Origin: Chloroflexota bacterium
Lineage (GTDB): Bacteria > Chloroflexota > Dehalococcoidia > GIF9 > UBA5629
Direction of reading: 5' to 3'
Length of the DNA stretch: 64,000 nucleotides
NCBI GenBank assembly: GCA_016875875.1
Contig: VGOP01000004.1
Coordinates: 97,819 to 161,818 of the forward strand
Position 1 is the first letter of the stretch. Each line of letters opens with the position of its first letter. Both the position numbers and the translations under genes were made by a program. Of this stretch, positions 1-8,968 are shown piece after piece. The notes below the pieces were generated by a model. That model saw only the letters and a program-made list of their open reading frames with translations. It searched no databases and had not been told where the DNA came from.

Positions 1-324
1 GTATATAAGGGATGACTTACCATGCATAATCTCCTTGGCTTGCCCAATAGACGCACCATAGCTATAACCGATGCACTGGTGCCCCAGACAGACGCCCAGT
101 ATGGGCAACCTGGAACCAAAATTTTGAATAACTTCATTGGAAATACCAGCTTGCAGCGGCGTAGAAGGTCCAGGCGAAATAACTATCCGCTGAGGCTTCA
201 TTTTTTCAACTTCCTCAAGAGTCGTCTTGTCATTGCGTATCACCACCGCCTTTTCACCCAATTCACTCAGGTATTGAAAAAGGTTATAGGTGAAGCTATC
301 ATAGTTATCAATCAATAGCAGCAT
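1..324 (-). CDS. trpG: Anthranilate synthase component II (glutamine amidotransferase), C-terminus beyond the window
   Basis: Supplies ammonia from glutamine to TrpE in the first step of tryptophan synthesis. Reading the minus strand from the ATG at 324 gives an open frame of about 107 residues that runs off the window. It begins MLLIDNYDSFTYNLFQYL, typical of TrpG/PabA, and carries the class I amidotransferase nucleophile motif GVCLGHQ with Cys78. The catalytic His and Glu lie beyond the edge. A GAGAGG ribosome site lies just upstream, and the start overlaps the trpE stop by 17 bases, so translation is probably coupled. PabA is the alternative name, but the partner TrpE and the Trp T-box favour TrpG. 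Confidence 0.93.
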   Translation of the reverse strand, partial: MLLLIDNYDSFTYNLFQYLSELGEKAVVIRNDKTTLEEVEKMKPQRIVISPGPSTPLQAGISNEVIQNFGSRLPILGVCLGHQCIGYSYGASIGQAKEIMHGKSSLIY

Positions 325-1780
325 TTTTCCTCTCAGCTGTCCGACTCGAACTCTCAGCTTGATCAATAGCTTTAAGTAGAGCCTGAGCCTTGTTCATGGT
401 TTCTTGATATTCGCGTTCTGGTATGCTGTCGTAGACAATGCCACATCCAGCCTGGACATAGGCAGTTCCCTTAGCAACCACCATGGTTCTTATGGCTATG
501 GCCATATCCATGTTGCCTGAGAATGAGAAATAGCCCACAGCTCCGGCATAGGGCCCTCTTTTCTCGGGTTCGAATTCGGCAATTATCTCCATCGCCCGAA
601 TTTTTGGAGCTCCGGACACAGTGCCGGCAGGAAAACAAGCCTGCAGGGCATCAAATGAAGTCAGTTCACGCTGCAACTTACCTTGAACATGAGTAACTAA
701 ATGCATTACATGAGAGTAGCGTTCCACCTCCATCAGTTCGCTAACCTCAACAGTACCCGGCTCGCTCACACGCCCGATGTCATTGCGACCCAGGTCCACC
801 AGCATAATGTGTTCAGCACGTTCCTTCTCATCATTGCGCAGCTCTTGCTCCATCAGGATATCCTCATCCAAGCTTTTCCCTCTTGGCCTGGTGCCAGCCA
901 GAGGGCGGGTCATCACCATACCATCCTCTACTCTTGCCAGAATCTCAGGGGAGGCACCGATAATGCAAAAGTCGGTGAAATCGAGAAAGAACATGTATGG
1001 GGAGGGATTCAGGGTGCGCAGTGCTCTATAAATTTCAAAAGGAGCAGCACCGGTAGGTTGAGCCAAACGCTGGGAGAGTACCACCTGAATAGCCTCCCCG
1101 GAAGTGATATACTGTTTTACTTTCTGCACGCTGGCTTCAAACTCATCCTTAGAAAAGTTTGAGGAAAGGTTATAGTTTGTTTTAGAAGGAATGGCAGCCT
1201 TTTTGTCCTGGTTTGGTTCAAGCACACGATTCAATCTATCTATAAGGTTATCAATCTTGTCCACCGCACTTTGATAGGCTTGCTCTATGTCCCCGTCAAG
1301 ACGAACATGGCTCAAAACTTTAATCTTATGGGTGACGTGGTCAAAGACAAGCATGGTATCCACAAACATAAACAAGGATTCAGGTAATTCCAAGGGGTCA
1401 CTAGCAGGAGATGGCAATTCCTCAAAACGAGTGGCCACCTCATAGCTAAGATACCCCACTGCCCCACCGCAAAACCTGGGCAAGTCACTAATTGGCACTA
1501 TTTTGTATTTTCCCAATTCTTCAGCTATGAGCGGGAGAGGATTAATTCTATCTTTTGCTCTAGCCACCAACACCTGGTACGGCTCAGTGCCTATGAAGCT
1601 ATAGCGAGCCAGCCGCGCACCACCCTCGACACTTTCCAAAAGAAAGGAATAGCCGCCACGGTTAATCTTCAAAAAGGCTGACACGGGTGTATCCAAATCA
1701 GCAACGATTTCACGGTAAATAGGTATTAGGCTGCCGTCCTTTTTTCGTTTCTTGACTTCATCTAGTGTTGGGTAATACAT
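308..1780 (-). CDS. trpE: Anthranilate synthase component I
   Basis: Converts chorismate and ammonia to anthranilate, the committed step of tryptophan synthesis, in complex with TrpG. The 490-residue protein has the usual length. Its N-terminal regulatory domain contains LLES (about residues 47-50), the motif associated with tryptophan feedback inhibition. The chorismate-binding domain (about 215-470) shows LDLGRNDIGRV, GTVSGAPKIRAMEII and YAGAVGYFSFSG. It is the first gene of the operon, preceded by a T-box leader and followed with overlap by trpG. Isochorismate and aminodeoxychorismate synthases are relatives, but LLES and the leader support TrpE. Confidence 0.95.
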   Translation of the reverse strand: MYYPTLDEVKKRKKDGSLIPIYREIVADLDTPVSAFLKINRGGYSFLLESVEGGARLARYSFIGTEPYQVLVARAKDRINPLPLIAEELGKYKIVPISDLPRFCGGAVGYLSYEVATRFEELPSPASDPLELPESLFMFVDTMLVFDHVTHKIKVLSHVRLDGDIEQAYQSAVDKIDNLIDRLNRVLEPNQDKKAAIPSKTNYNLSSNFSKDEFEASVQKVKQYITSGEAIQVVLSQRLAQPTGAAPFEIYRALRTLNPSPYMFFLDFTDFCIIGASPEILARVEDGMVMTRPLAGTRPRGKSLDEDILMEQELRNDEKERAEHIMLVDLGRNDIGRVSEPGTVEVSELMEVERYSHVMHLVTHVQGKLQRELTSFDALQACFPAGTVSGAPKIRAMEIIAEFEPEKRGPYAGAVGYFSFSGNMDMAIAIRTMVVAKGTAYVQAGCGIVYDSIPEREYQETMNKAQALLKAIDQAESSSRTAERKNAAID

Positions 1781-1801
1781 TGAACCTCCGGCAATCTCGT
1801 A

Positions 1802-2090
1802 AATAAAAAACCTCTCGCCATAGGGGCGAGAGGTTTTCTTCGCGGTACCACCCTAATTGATCGCCTGTTACCTTAAGGCAATCATCTCAATCAGGTACGG
1901 CTTCAACATTTCTGAAGCGATACCCTGGGCTCTAATAACGGTGCCCACTCCGTCAAAGCCTACTTGGGCATTCTCCTTTCGGTTTGCGGCTCCCGAGTCC
2001 ATTCAACCTCTGCATTAGCACCGGCTCACACCTTCCCCGGCTCTCTGAGCTTCGCTGGAGGCCTACTAGTCTCGTTCCCAGCCTTTGTTC
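1802..2090 (-). promoter_or_regulatory. T-box riboswitch (tRNA-Trp responsive) upstream of trpE
   Basis: The minus strand carries the T-box signature AGGGTGGTACCGCG (1841-1854). It is followed by a terminator with stem CCTCTCGCC / GGCGAGAGG (1811-1833) and a U-rich tail (1802-1810), ending about 20 bases before trpE. Upstream, Stem I features can be read (AGAGAGCCGGGG, then GGTGTGAGCC). The presumed specifier context is TTGAA-TGG-ACTC, with TGG at 1999-2001, the tryptophan codon. Uncharged tRNA-Trp should stabilise the antiterminator and allow trpEG transcription. The TGGT of the T-box would pair best with an A discriminator, whereas bacterial tRNA-Trp usually has G, so a G-U pair would be needed. 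Confidence 0.9.
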
Positions 2091-2096
2091 TATTCT

Positions 2097-2124
2097 ATTT
2101 TAGTGATGACTCTAGTGTAGTCAA
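2097..2124 (-). promoter_or_regulatory. Sigma-70-type promoter of the trp T-box leader
   Basis: On the minus strand TTGACT (2119-2124) and TAAAAT (2097-2102) are separated by 16 bases, and transcription would begin close to the 5' end of the T-box Stem I. Assigned by eye from consensus and position. Confidence 0.6.
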
Positions 2125-2402
2125 CAACGAGCTTCTTGTCAAGTTTCGTACTTATTGTGAGAAGCTGGCAACTTAAGGTTAAATGGTGGGGCATTATGGA
2201 CAGTTCCCGAACTCGTGTTTGATAGTAAGAAACTGAAGCCAATGCTTGAGCAACTTCTTGCTACTGTTCATATGGCATAAAAATTTCACAAAGACATACT
2301 TAAAGCATTAGCGTCATGTACATTAGTTTGAAATGTTGAGGCCGTGATAAAAATGAAAGAGCGAATCGCAAAGCTTTGACAGCCCATGACTGGACGGATT
2401 TG
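2125..2402. other. Intergenic stretch with a possible coding scrap
   Basis: No gene is visible between the trp promoter and the ATC-hydrolase-like gene. A plus-strand frame around 2175-2280 reads LWTVPELVFDSKKLKPML and continues to a stop. It has protein-like composition but no start codon or ribosome site, and was not recognised. It may be a gene remnant or chance. Confidence 0.3.
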
Positions 2403-3119
2403 TCATTCTTTGATAACATGCGACGCTATCCTGGTTTTACCTCCTTTTTTAAACCTGAAATCGCACTTCTCAAAGCCGTCGGCGATTGTCCTCGTCCGGA
2501 TTAAGCCCCATCCAAATAACTCGCTATAAACAATATCTGCTGTGCAAATATAGGGCGCAAGTTCGGCGGCGCCTTGTTTAGACAGGAATTTGCAGGCGCC
2601 ACATTCAGTATAGTCCACGCCATAGTCGAATTCCCTTCCGTCACCGTCTACGACAGAAAAAACATATCCTCCAGGGTACAGTCGCTTCTGCGATTCTAAA
2701 GCCCTCTTTTTCAATGCTCTTAAGTAGATCTTTGAGAAGCTCAGATTTCCGATAAGGCGGTGTACAATCCTTGGATACGAATTCAGGACAGCTTCGCACA
2801 TGAGGTAATACAACTTCCCGGTCTCTTCCACTGTCTTGCCGTGACTACTAAGCACTCGATAAATCGCCAGCGACTGAGCTGTAGCCGTTATGAACTGTAC
2901 AAGAATCTTGCTGTGACCTACATAAGGGATTTCGGGGATCAGCTTTGAGTATTCTTGGCGGGTCTCACTAACTATTGTTTCAGTAAATTTTTCGCCATAC
3001 TGCGATACCAAAACACCTTTTACTGTTTTCATTAAATTGTCAAAGTCTTTGAGGAGTTTTGATTTTCGTGAGATAAAATAAGTTTCAGCGAATTTGTGGC
3101 TCATATTGAATACCTCCAT
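2403..3119 (-). CDS. L-2-amino-thiazoline-4-carboxylic acid hydrolase-like protein
   Basis: A soluble protein of about 238 residues resembling the ATC hydrolase family, named for opening the thiazoline ring of ATC in a bacterial route to cysteine. Family members are common in anaerobes and most have unknown substrates. Supporting features are the helical N-terminal half, the central DGDGREFDYGVDYTECGACK segment, and the C-terminal IADGFEKCDFRFKKGG, a cysteine-centred CDFRF ending typical of the family. The start could be the second Met (MSHKF), five residues in; both lie behind the purine-rich GGTTATGGAGG stretch. The gene stands alone between the trp leader and tRNA-Ala. The substrate cannot be told from the sequence. 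Confidence 0.7.
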   Translation of the reverse strand: MEVFNMSHKFAETYFISRKSKLLKDFDNLMKTVKGVLVSQYGEKFTETIVSETRQEYSKLIPEIPYVGHSKILVQFITATAQSLAIYRVLSSHGKTVEETGKLYYLMCEAVLNSYPRIVHRLIGNLSFSKIYLRALKKRALESQKRLYPGGYVFSVVDGDGREFDYGVDYTECGACKFLSKQGAAELAPYICTADIVYSELFGWGLIRTRTIADGFEKCDFRFKKGGKTRIASHVIKE

Positions 3120-3418
3120 AACCCTGCTGAATATATTTTATCAGGGTTACAGCTCAAACGCATTTCTTCAACTATAGCAGGAAGCTCTCAATAGCATTAG
3201 AAATAGTAATTCCTGGATCTGACGCTACAGCTAAATGAGCATGTTGTTTATTAGTAGTTACTTCTTTGGATACTAAGGATTTAGGAGAAATGGTGGCAGC
3301 GACTAGATTTGAGCTAGTGACCAAGGGCTTATCTGGGCTTTAATTAATAATTCGCACTAATAGCCAGCAAAGCATAGGGTTCGGGATCTGTCCAGAATGG
3401 TTACAGTTTCAGGTTCGA
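3120..3418. other. Intergenic stretch with a start-less open frame on the minus strand
   Basis: Between the ATC-hydrolase-like gene and tRNA-Ala, a minus-strand frame of about 55 codons (roughly 3174-3340) runs without stops and ends in SDPGITISNAIESFLL. It looks protein-like (it also contains KEVTTNKQHAHLAVA) but has no credible start or ribosome site. It may be the 3' remnant of a lost gene. No family was recognised. Confidence 0.3.
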
Positions 3419-3494
3419 TGGTGGAGCTGATGGGATTCGAACCCACTACCTTTTGACTGCCAGTCAAACGCTCTCCCGATTGAGCTACAGCCCC
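3419..3494 (-). tRNA. tRNA-Ala (anticodon GGC)
   Basis: The minus strand folds as a 76-base cloverleaf including an encoded CCA (3419-3421). The acceptor GGGGCTG pairs with CAGCTCC and includes the G3-U70 wobble pair that is the alanine identity element. The anticodon stem TTTGA/TCAAA encloses CTGGCAG, giving anticodon GGC (codon GCC). The T-arm reads GTGGGTTCGAATCCCAT. The discriminator is A. Confidence 0.97.
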
Positions 3495-3538
3495 ACGCCA
3501 AAAAGTCTAGCAAAAAGCTCGGCGAAACTCAAACGGCA

Positions 3539-3784
3539 CTAATGTTTCAGGGGCCGACCCCAGGCATCCTTGCGCCACTCGCTGGCAATGAGGATGAAAT
3601 CAGTAAGCCACCAGACACCAAAACAGCTCAAGGTAAGGAGCTTAACAATTGCCGAGCGCGTTCTGCCGATATAAAAACGGTCAGCCCCAAAGGGCCCAAG
3701 GAAAAGAGATAGAAGAAGCGCTACTCGCCAGCTTCTTAGCTTAGGCTTAGATTTAGGCTTAGATTTAGACTTAGACTTAGGCAT
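3539..3784 (-). CDS. TM2-domain membrane protein
   Basis: An 81-residue protein with a highly basic N-terminus built of Lys-Ser and Lys-Pro repeats (KSKSKPKSKPKLRSW). Two hydrophobic helices follow (about 23-35 and 45-66), separated by GPFGADRFYIGR, which is the hallmark turn of the TM2 domain. Family members are small two-helix membrane proteins of mostly unknown role. It is the last gene of the run that begins with the dnaJ-like/hspR genes, 7 bases after a VTT-domain gene, so it is probably co-transcribed. The repetitive AAG/AGT codon run at the 5' end is low complexity. Confidence 0.85.
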   Translation of the reverse strand: MPKSKSKSKPKSKPKLRSWRVALLLSLFLGPFGADRFYIGRTRSAIVKLLTLSCFGVWWLTDFILIASEWRKDAWGRPLKH

Positions 3785-3791
3785 AGACCAT

Positions 3792-4370
3792 CTAAATTCC
3801 TAGCACTCCTACCCAGCGTAGTATAGAGCGTAAGCCGAAATAACCCAAATAGGCAATTGCCATGTTCTTTAAAGCCTTACCTGCCCAGCATAAAAAGAAA
3901 AATTTGACCAGCCCAAACCGAAGCATTCCAGCTATGGCCGTGAACGGATAGAACAAAGGATTAAGGATGGCTGACATTAAGAAGACAGCTATCTCACCAC
4001 GACGACGTATCCAATCAGTAAATTTGTCCATGAATTTGTGGTTAATATTTTGTATAGCTTTTTGTCCGCCCCAGCCACTCAGGTAAATACCAATACTACC
4101 AACTGCTTCCCCTAATCCAGACACGATTCCAACCAGAGCTGGATTTAATACGCTGCCCAAAGTGAATACAACTAAAACACCGGGTATAGGCACAAAAATT
4201 GTAGCACCAGCAAGAATACTGATAACGAATGCGCCAAGGTAACCATAGTGTTGAGCCTGCCTGACATAATCCCAGTAAAAAACAACAGCCACACAACAAG
4301 CAATAGTGAGCGCTAGTGCCAAGCCGCCTATAATATATTCCTTTTTCCTCGACCCAGTCTTTGTTGCCAT
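3792..4370 (-). CDS. VTT (DedA/SNARE-associated) family membrane protein
   Basis: A 192-residue polytopic membrane protein. The N-terminal helix (about 12-31) is followed by the re-entrant-loop region GATIFVPIPGVLVVFTLGS, a glycine-rich SGLGEAVGSIGIYLSGWGG segment, and a second half with FLMSAILNPLFYPFTAIAGM, as in the VTT/DedA fold (lipid scramblases and related transporters). The ATG at 4370 is preferred over an upstream TTG at 4376. A second, clearly related copy lies upstream in the same operon (5831-6490). Substrate and direction of transport are unknown. Confidence 0.8.
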   Translation of the reverse strand: MATKTGSRKKEYIIGGLALALTIACCVAVVFYWDYVRQAQHYGYLGAFVISILAGATIFVPIPGVLVVFTLGSVLNPALVGIVSGLGEAVGSIGIYLSGWGGQKAIQNINHKFMDKFTDWIRRRGEIAVFLMSAILNPLFYPFTAIAGMLRFGLVKFFFLCWAGKALKNMAIAYLGYFGLRSILRWVGVLGI

Positions 4371-4412
4371 CGTCAATTTCGAAGATTATCCGGTTTAAGC
4401 TGGCTACCTCTC

Positions 4413-5186
4413 TTATTTCTTGGCGCCAAAATTAGTCTTAAGGAAATCAGTGATTCGTCTCTGAATCCTTGGATTATCCCAGTCGTATTCGTGTCCCTGG
4501 GCACTAACGCAATGAGCAAACATTACCCGTTTTCCCATAAGCCGATACCACATCCACTTAAAAGGAGCAGCCATAAGAATTCTAGCCCCAACCCACAGAT
4601 TACCTTGCACTAGAACGTCAGGCTTGACACCATTACCTTCTACTACTAGCGTCCTCTTGGTAACTGTCCGCCATGATTTGTACTGGAAGGGAAAGCCCAA
4701 TTCAATGCTATAGACCGGGTAACGTCCACCTAGCTGCTGCATAACTGCGCTACCGAAGGCAGCTCCCTGACTTATCCCTACCAAGATAACCTTGATAGCA
4801 TTGACATGTTTGATGATAAATCGCAGCCAAGCCGCCATTATATTTGCCTTAGAAGCAAAAAAACGAAATTGCTCTCTCAAGTCCCGCATCTGCTCCCGAC
4901 ACCCCGTACCGCTGCGGAAATACTGGGTCAGCAACGACCTGTGCCCCATTCCCTCAGTGACTGCTTTAATTCCGACCACTATGCCCCTTTCCCACTCCAG
5001 ACATTGGTCTAACCGGGCATGCCCCCAACCACCAGGGTTATGAACAATGAGGAAGTCTTTCCCTTTGGCTTTAGCACAAACATCCACAAGTTGATTAGCA
5101 AAATCACTGCCTGTATCACCAATTCCAAAAAGTTGCTGAGCCAGGCGATAGGCGTCTTCCCGTAAAGTTAGACTCGCACTAGTCAT
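4413..5186 (-). CDS. Alpha/beta-hydrolase-like protein of unknown substrate
   Basis: A 257-residue protein with a lipase-like layout. FLIVHNPGGWGHARLD (about 45-60) resembles the oxyanion-hole strand. ILVGISQGAAFG (about 134-145) is a GxSxG nucleophile elbow. GHEYDWDNPR near the C-terminus could supply the catalytic His. It lies between a VTT-family gene and a methyltransferase-like gene in the same orientation, 43 bases from the next gene upstream. The family was not identified more closely. A role on lipid or lipid-linked substrates is conceivable from the membrane-protein neighbours but is only inference. Confidence 0.55.
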   Translation of the reverse strand: MTSASLTLREDAYRLAQQLFGIGDTGSDFANQLVDVCAKAKGKDFLIVHNPGGWGHARLDQCLEWERGIVVGIKAVTEGMGHRSLLTQYFRSGTGCREQMRDLREQFRFFASKANIMAAWLRFIIKHVNAIKVILVGISQGAAFGSAVMQQLGGRYPVYSIELGFPFQYKSWRTVTKRTLVVEGNGVKPDVLVQGNLWVGARILMAAPFKWMWYRLMGKRVMFAHCVSAQGHEYDWDNPRIQRRITDFLKTNFGAKK

Positions 5187-5228
5187 CCTTGGTACCTCGC
5201 TGTCGTTTTGGGGACTTCACAGGAAATC

Positions 5229-5879
5229 TTAATCAACGGAGCATATACCTGAACGCACCAATGGGGGATACCTTGCACTCTTCTTGCCTACTGAATTGTT
5301 CCTCTGCTCAAGATAGATTGCGTTGCCCTTTTGCCAAACCCATAGATGATGGCCAGGGTGAAGCCATGCCCCAATAGATTGCCTCGAAGGATAAACAAGA
5401 AAAACGGTCTCTGCTACTCTGATAAGCTCATCCAATGCCATATCGGCATAAGGAATTGATTGCAGGTGCTCCAATATGTGACTGGCAAAAACGGCTCCAA
5501 ATGCTTTGTCGGAGAACGGAATTCTGGTAACATCGGCAATCACCCCGCAGGGGTGCCCTTCGAAGGCCCGGCGCTCAATATCGAGACAAACATCACCGCC
5601 ACCGTGCGCAGGCATCTTTAGCCACCGGCGAATTCCCCTGTCGCTCCATGGCCCACCGGCTACAAGAAGTGGCTTACTAGTCTTCCGGGCACGGGCAGCA
5701 GCTGCCTCGTACTTACTGTCTTTATCCTGAATTTCACCAACCCAAACGGCGAACTGCCAGATTACTACACCGAGCGATATTCCGACCATGCAGAAAAAGA
5801 AGATATACACTTTTTCAATTACATTCCCTTCTAGATTCCCAGAAATCGGAAAAGCGAAGTTAACCCGAAATAACCACAA
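5229..5879 (-). CDS. Membrane-anchored SAM-dependent methyltransferase-like protein
   Basis: The protein has one N-terminal hydrophobic segment (VYIFFFCMVGISLGVVIWQF) followed by a short class I methyltransferase-like core. CLDIERRAFEG, IADVTRIPFSDKAFGAVFASHILEHL and LDELIRVAETVFLVYPS match the acidic SAM-ribose strand, the post-III region and the strand-4/5 region of Methyltransf_11 proteins. A classical GxGxG loop is not evident, so activity is uncertain. The first in-frame start overlaps the upstream VTT gene by 49 bases. A GTG a little downstream, before YIFFFCM, behind an AGAAGGGA sequence, is a plausible true start. Confidence 0.55.
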   Translation of the reverse strand: MWLFRVNFAFPISGNLEGNVIEKVYIFFFCMVGISLGVVIWQFAVWVGEIQDKDSKYEAAAARARKTSKPLLVAGGPWSDRGIRRWLKMPAHGGGDVCLDIERRAFEGHPCGVIADVTRIPFSDKAFGAVFASHILEHLQSIPYADMALDELIRVAETVFLVYPSRQSIGAWLHPGHHLWVWQKGNAIYLEQRNNSVGKKSARYPPLVRSGICSVD

Positions 5880-6490
5880 AAGGCTATGAATGAACTTTTT
5901 ACTACGTTACCCAGTAGAGAGAAAAGGAGGAATTTCCATGCAGGATAACGAAGTGACGCCATGGCAATAGTCATCGGCAAGTGGAAAGGATTTATTATGG
6001 CCGACATGGTAAAGACAGCCAGTGAGCCGTGCCGCTGTGCCCACCTCAAGGCCCTATCATACAAGCCTCTATTAACTTTATAAGCGAGTTTCTGAGACAG
6101 GTCTCTGCTCCCATAGCCAAGCATGAAAGTGAGCAGTTGACCCAGGCTGGCACCCAACCCTGAGATTATACCCACCAACATAGGCGCTCCTATCTGAAAT
6201 TGAGGTGCCAGGATAGACGGCAACGTGAATACTAAAAGCCAATAGGGAACAGGGATGGCTATCATGCTCAACAAGCTTCCACCGAGGAAGGCAACGATGA
6301 GCATGCCCAGAAGGCCATAGGTGGCTACATATTTCGCACCCAGCAGGTAATCTTTATAGTAGATGGCAGCAAAACAGAGAAGGATAGTGAGTAGTAAAGA
6401 CAGGACACCTAATGTGATGTCTCTTACAGATAACCGCTGCTTGACTTCATCTCTGGCGGTTACGGTGTCCATTCGTGAGGAATTTCCCAT
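5831..6490 (-). CDS. VTT (DedA/SNARE-associated) family membrane protein, second copy
   Basis: A 219-residue polytopic membrane protein related to the product of 3792-4370. They share the pattern of an N-terminal helix, a re-entrant region (MIAIPVPYWLLVFTLPS), a glycine-rich GIISGLGASLGQLLTFMLGYGS segment, a basic RALRWAQRHG loop, then FTMSAIINPFHLPMTIAMASL and a final helical pair. Its start codon abuts the clpC stop (6490/6491), so it is almost certainly co-transcribed with the chaperone genes. Which lipid or solute it handles is not visible. Confidence 0.8.
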   Translation of the reverse strand: MGNSSRMDTVTARDEVKQRLSVRDITLGVLSLLLTILLCFAAIYYKDYLLGAKYVATYGLLGMLIVAFLGGSLLSMIAIPVPYWLLVFTLPSILAPQFQIGAPMLVGIISGLGASLGQLLTFMLGYGSRDLSQKLAYKVNRGLYDRALRWAQRHGSLAVFTMSAIINPFHLPMTIAMASLRYPAWKFLLFSLLGNVVKSSFIAFCGYFGLTSLFRFLGI

Positions 6491-8959
6491 CTATTTAGCT
6501 GATTTGACCTTTTTCTTGGTGCTGAAGTTTAGCACATCACCGCTGACGCCAACAACCACAGTTTCTCCGTCTTTTATTTCACCTTGCAATATTCGGCTGG
6601 ACAGAGGATTTTCCACATAGCGTTGGATTGCCCGGCGCAGCGGACGCGCTCCATAGGCCGGCTCATAGCCCTTCTTGAGCAGCCAGGCTTTTACCTCGTC
6701 ACTTAGCTCCAATTTCATATTGCGCTCATCCAGCCTTTTCTGCACTTCAAGAATTAACAGGTCAACAATCTTCTTTAAGTGCTCTTCAGTTAGCGGCCGG
6801 AAGATAATAGTATCATCTATCCTATTGAGAAACTCAGGGCGAAAGGTCTTTTTCAAATCGCTCTCTATAGAACTCCTCAGCCTGTCCATCTCGTCTTTAT
6901 CCTGCTTGTCCCCAGGGGTTGAAAAACCTATTGCCCGGCTTGCCTGACGGGTGAATTCAGACATACCTAAGTTGCTGGTCATTATCACCACTGTTTCCCT
7001 AAAATTGACTGTCCTGCCATGGCCATCAGTCAGCCTACCATCCTCCAGTATCTGGAGCAGAATGTTAAATACATCAGGATGTGCCTTTTCAATCTCATCA
7101 AAAAGAATCACCCGAAACGGGCGCCTTCGCACTGCCTCGGTTAGTTGCCCCGCCTCGTCATAACCCACATATCCAGGCGGAGCACCGATTAGCCGAGATA
7201 CCGTGTGCTTCTCCCCGAACTCTGACATATCCAGCCTTATCATGGCTTCCTCATCGTCAAAGAGAAATTGAGCTAAAGCCTTAGCCAGCTCTGTCTTACC
7301 AACACCTGTAGGACCCAAGAAGATGAAGCTACCTACAGGTCTCTTGGGGTCTTTAAGCCCGGCTCGACCTCGCCTGATAGCCTCGGAGATGGCTGAAACT
7401 GCCTCCTCTTGATTTACGATTCTCTCGTGCAACCTCCCCTCCATATGAACCAGCTTCTCAGCCTCACCCTCCAACATACGAGACACCGGAATACCTGTCC
7501 ATTTTGAAACTAACTCGGCTATAGTCTCCTCATCCACAACACCATAGATTTTTTTCTCGTTACGCCACTCAGCCTCTTTTTCATCACGGACCGGCTCAAG
7601 TTGCAACCTTTGTGACCTTATCTCGGCAGCTCTTTGATAATCATCCCGCTGAGAAACTGCCTCCTCTTCGTCTTGTAGGTTTTTTATCTTGGCATCCAAC
7701 TCTTTGATATCTGATGGCTTGCTTTCCATGTCAATGCGCAGCTTGCTTGCTGCCTCATCTATAAGGTCAATTGCCTTATCTGGCAAAAACCGGTCTGCTA
7801 TATAACGCTGGCTAAGTTTAGCAGCAGCCACCAGAGCAGAGTCGTCAATTTTTATCTTATGATGGGCTTCATATCTAGGACGCACCCCACGTAACATCTC
7901 TATAGTCGCCTCAACACTCGGCTCACTTAGAAACACAGGTTGTAACCGCCGCTCCAGCGCCTTGTCCTTCTCAATATGCTGCCGATACTCATCCAAAGTA
8001 GTCGCCCCAACGCACTGGAGTTCACCACGAGCTAATGCTGGCTTTAACATGTTGCTGGCATCGATAGCCCCCTCAGCAGCTCCGGCGCCAACTACAGTGT
8101 GCAACTCATCTATAAACAAGATAATCTCACCGCTGGACTGGCGAACCTCATCCATAACCGCCTTCAGCCTCTCCTCAAACTCGCCACGAAACTTGCTACC
8201 GGCAACCAGTGCCCCCATATCCAAGGCAATAACTCTTCGATTCTTGAGAGAATCGGGAACGTCACCAGCGGTAATTTTCTGGGCTAGCCCTTCAGCAATA
8301 GCTGTTTTGCCAACACCTGCCTCGCCGATAATAACCGGGTTGTTCTTGGTACGCCTAGTCAACACCTGTATCACACGTTTTATCTCATCATCACGCCCGA
8401 TCACCGGATCAAGCTTCCCCTGACGAGCTAACTCAGTGAGGTCACGCCCATACTTCTCCAGGGAACGATACTTACTCTCAGCGGTTGGGCTATCAACTCG
8501 GTGGCCACCACGCACGTTCTGCATTGCTAGGTAAATCTTCTCTTTATCAACACCGAATTCCTTGAGTATAGTAAACGCTTGTCCGGCATCTTCGCTAGCA
8601 ATAGCAATCAGCAAATGCTCGACGCTGATAAACTCATCGTTGAGCCTATTAGCTTCGCGCTCAGCAATATCGAGCAACCGGGCATATCTGGGTGTAGGAT
8701 AAAGCTGGATAGCACCATGAGAACCTGTTTGATGTAATACTTTAGGAAAAGCGGCAACGACGTTTTCCACACGGCTTTTGACAGCCGCTATGTCTACACC
8801 TAAATTCCGCAACAACTCAGGTACTGCACCACCCCGCTGGTTCAGCATGGCCAGCAGAATATGCTCCACATCAACCTGACTATTCTTTAAACCATAAGCA
8901 ATCTGTGACGCAGAAGCTAGCACCTCCTGCGCCTGCTCGGTAAATCTTTCCGGTCTCAT
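6491..8959 (-). CDS. clpC: ClpC-type AAA+ unfoldase, ATP-binding subunit of Clp protease
   Basis: An 822-residue Hsp100 protein that unfolds substrates for ClpP. The order is a double Clp_N repeat (1-145), a first AAA+ module with GEAGVGKT and LFIDELHT, a short middle region with a UVR-like motif ([17 protein letters not shown]), and a second AAA+ module with [22 protein letters not shown] and the C-terminal ClpB_D2-small domain. The short middle region and UVR motif favour ClpC over ClpB. RAIGFS in the second module fits the hydrophobic tripeptide loop that docks onto ClpP. It lies in the hspR operon, so it is probably heat-controlled. Confidence 0.9.
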   Translation of the reverse strand: MRPERFTEQAQEVLASASQIAYGLKNSQVDVEHILLAMLNQRGGAVPELLRNLGVDIAAVKSRVENVVAAFPKVLHQTGSHGAIQLYPTPRYARLLDIAEREANRLNDEFISVEHLLIAIASEDAGQAFTILKEFGVDKEKIYLAMQNVRGGHRVDSPTAESKYRSLEKYGRDLTELARQGKLDPVIGRDDEIKRVIQVLTRRTKNNPVIIGEAGVGKTAIAEGLAQKITAGDVPDSLKNRRVIALDMGALVAGSKFRGEFEERLKAVMDEVRQSSGEIILFIDELHTVVGAGAAEGAIDASNMLKPALARGELQCVGATTLDEYRQHIEKDKALERRLQPVFLSEPSVEATIEMLRGVRPRYEAHHKIKIDDSALVAAAKLSQRYIADRFLPDKAIDLIDEAASKLRIDMESKPSDIKELDAKIKNLQDEEEAVSQRDDYQRAAEIRSQRLQLEPVRDEKEAEWRNEKKIYGVVDEETIAELVSKWTGIPVSRMLEGEAEKLVHMEGRLHERIVNQEEAVSAISEAIRRGRAGLKDPKRPVGSFIFLGPTGVGKTELAKALAQFLFDDEEAMIRLDMSEFGEKHTVSRLIGAPPGYVGYDEAGQLTEAVRRRPFRVILFDEIEKAHPDVFNILLQILEDGRLTDGHGRTVNFRETVVIMTSNLGMSEFTRQASRAIGFSTPGDKQDKDEMDRLRSSIESDLKKTFRPEFLNRIDDTIIFRPLTEEHLKKIVDLLILEVQKRLDERNMKLELSDEVKAWLLKKGYEPAYGARPLRRAIQRYVENPLSSRILQGEIKDGETVVVGVSGDVLNFSTKKKVKSAK

Positions 8960-8968
8960 GAGCTTACG

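Noticed and set aside
22..318. A plus-strand open frame of 98 codons at the left edge
   Set aside because: It is antisense to trpG, whose GVCLGHQ motif and ribosome site are clear on the minus strand.
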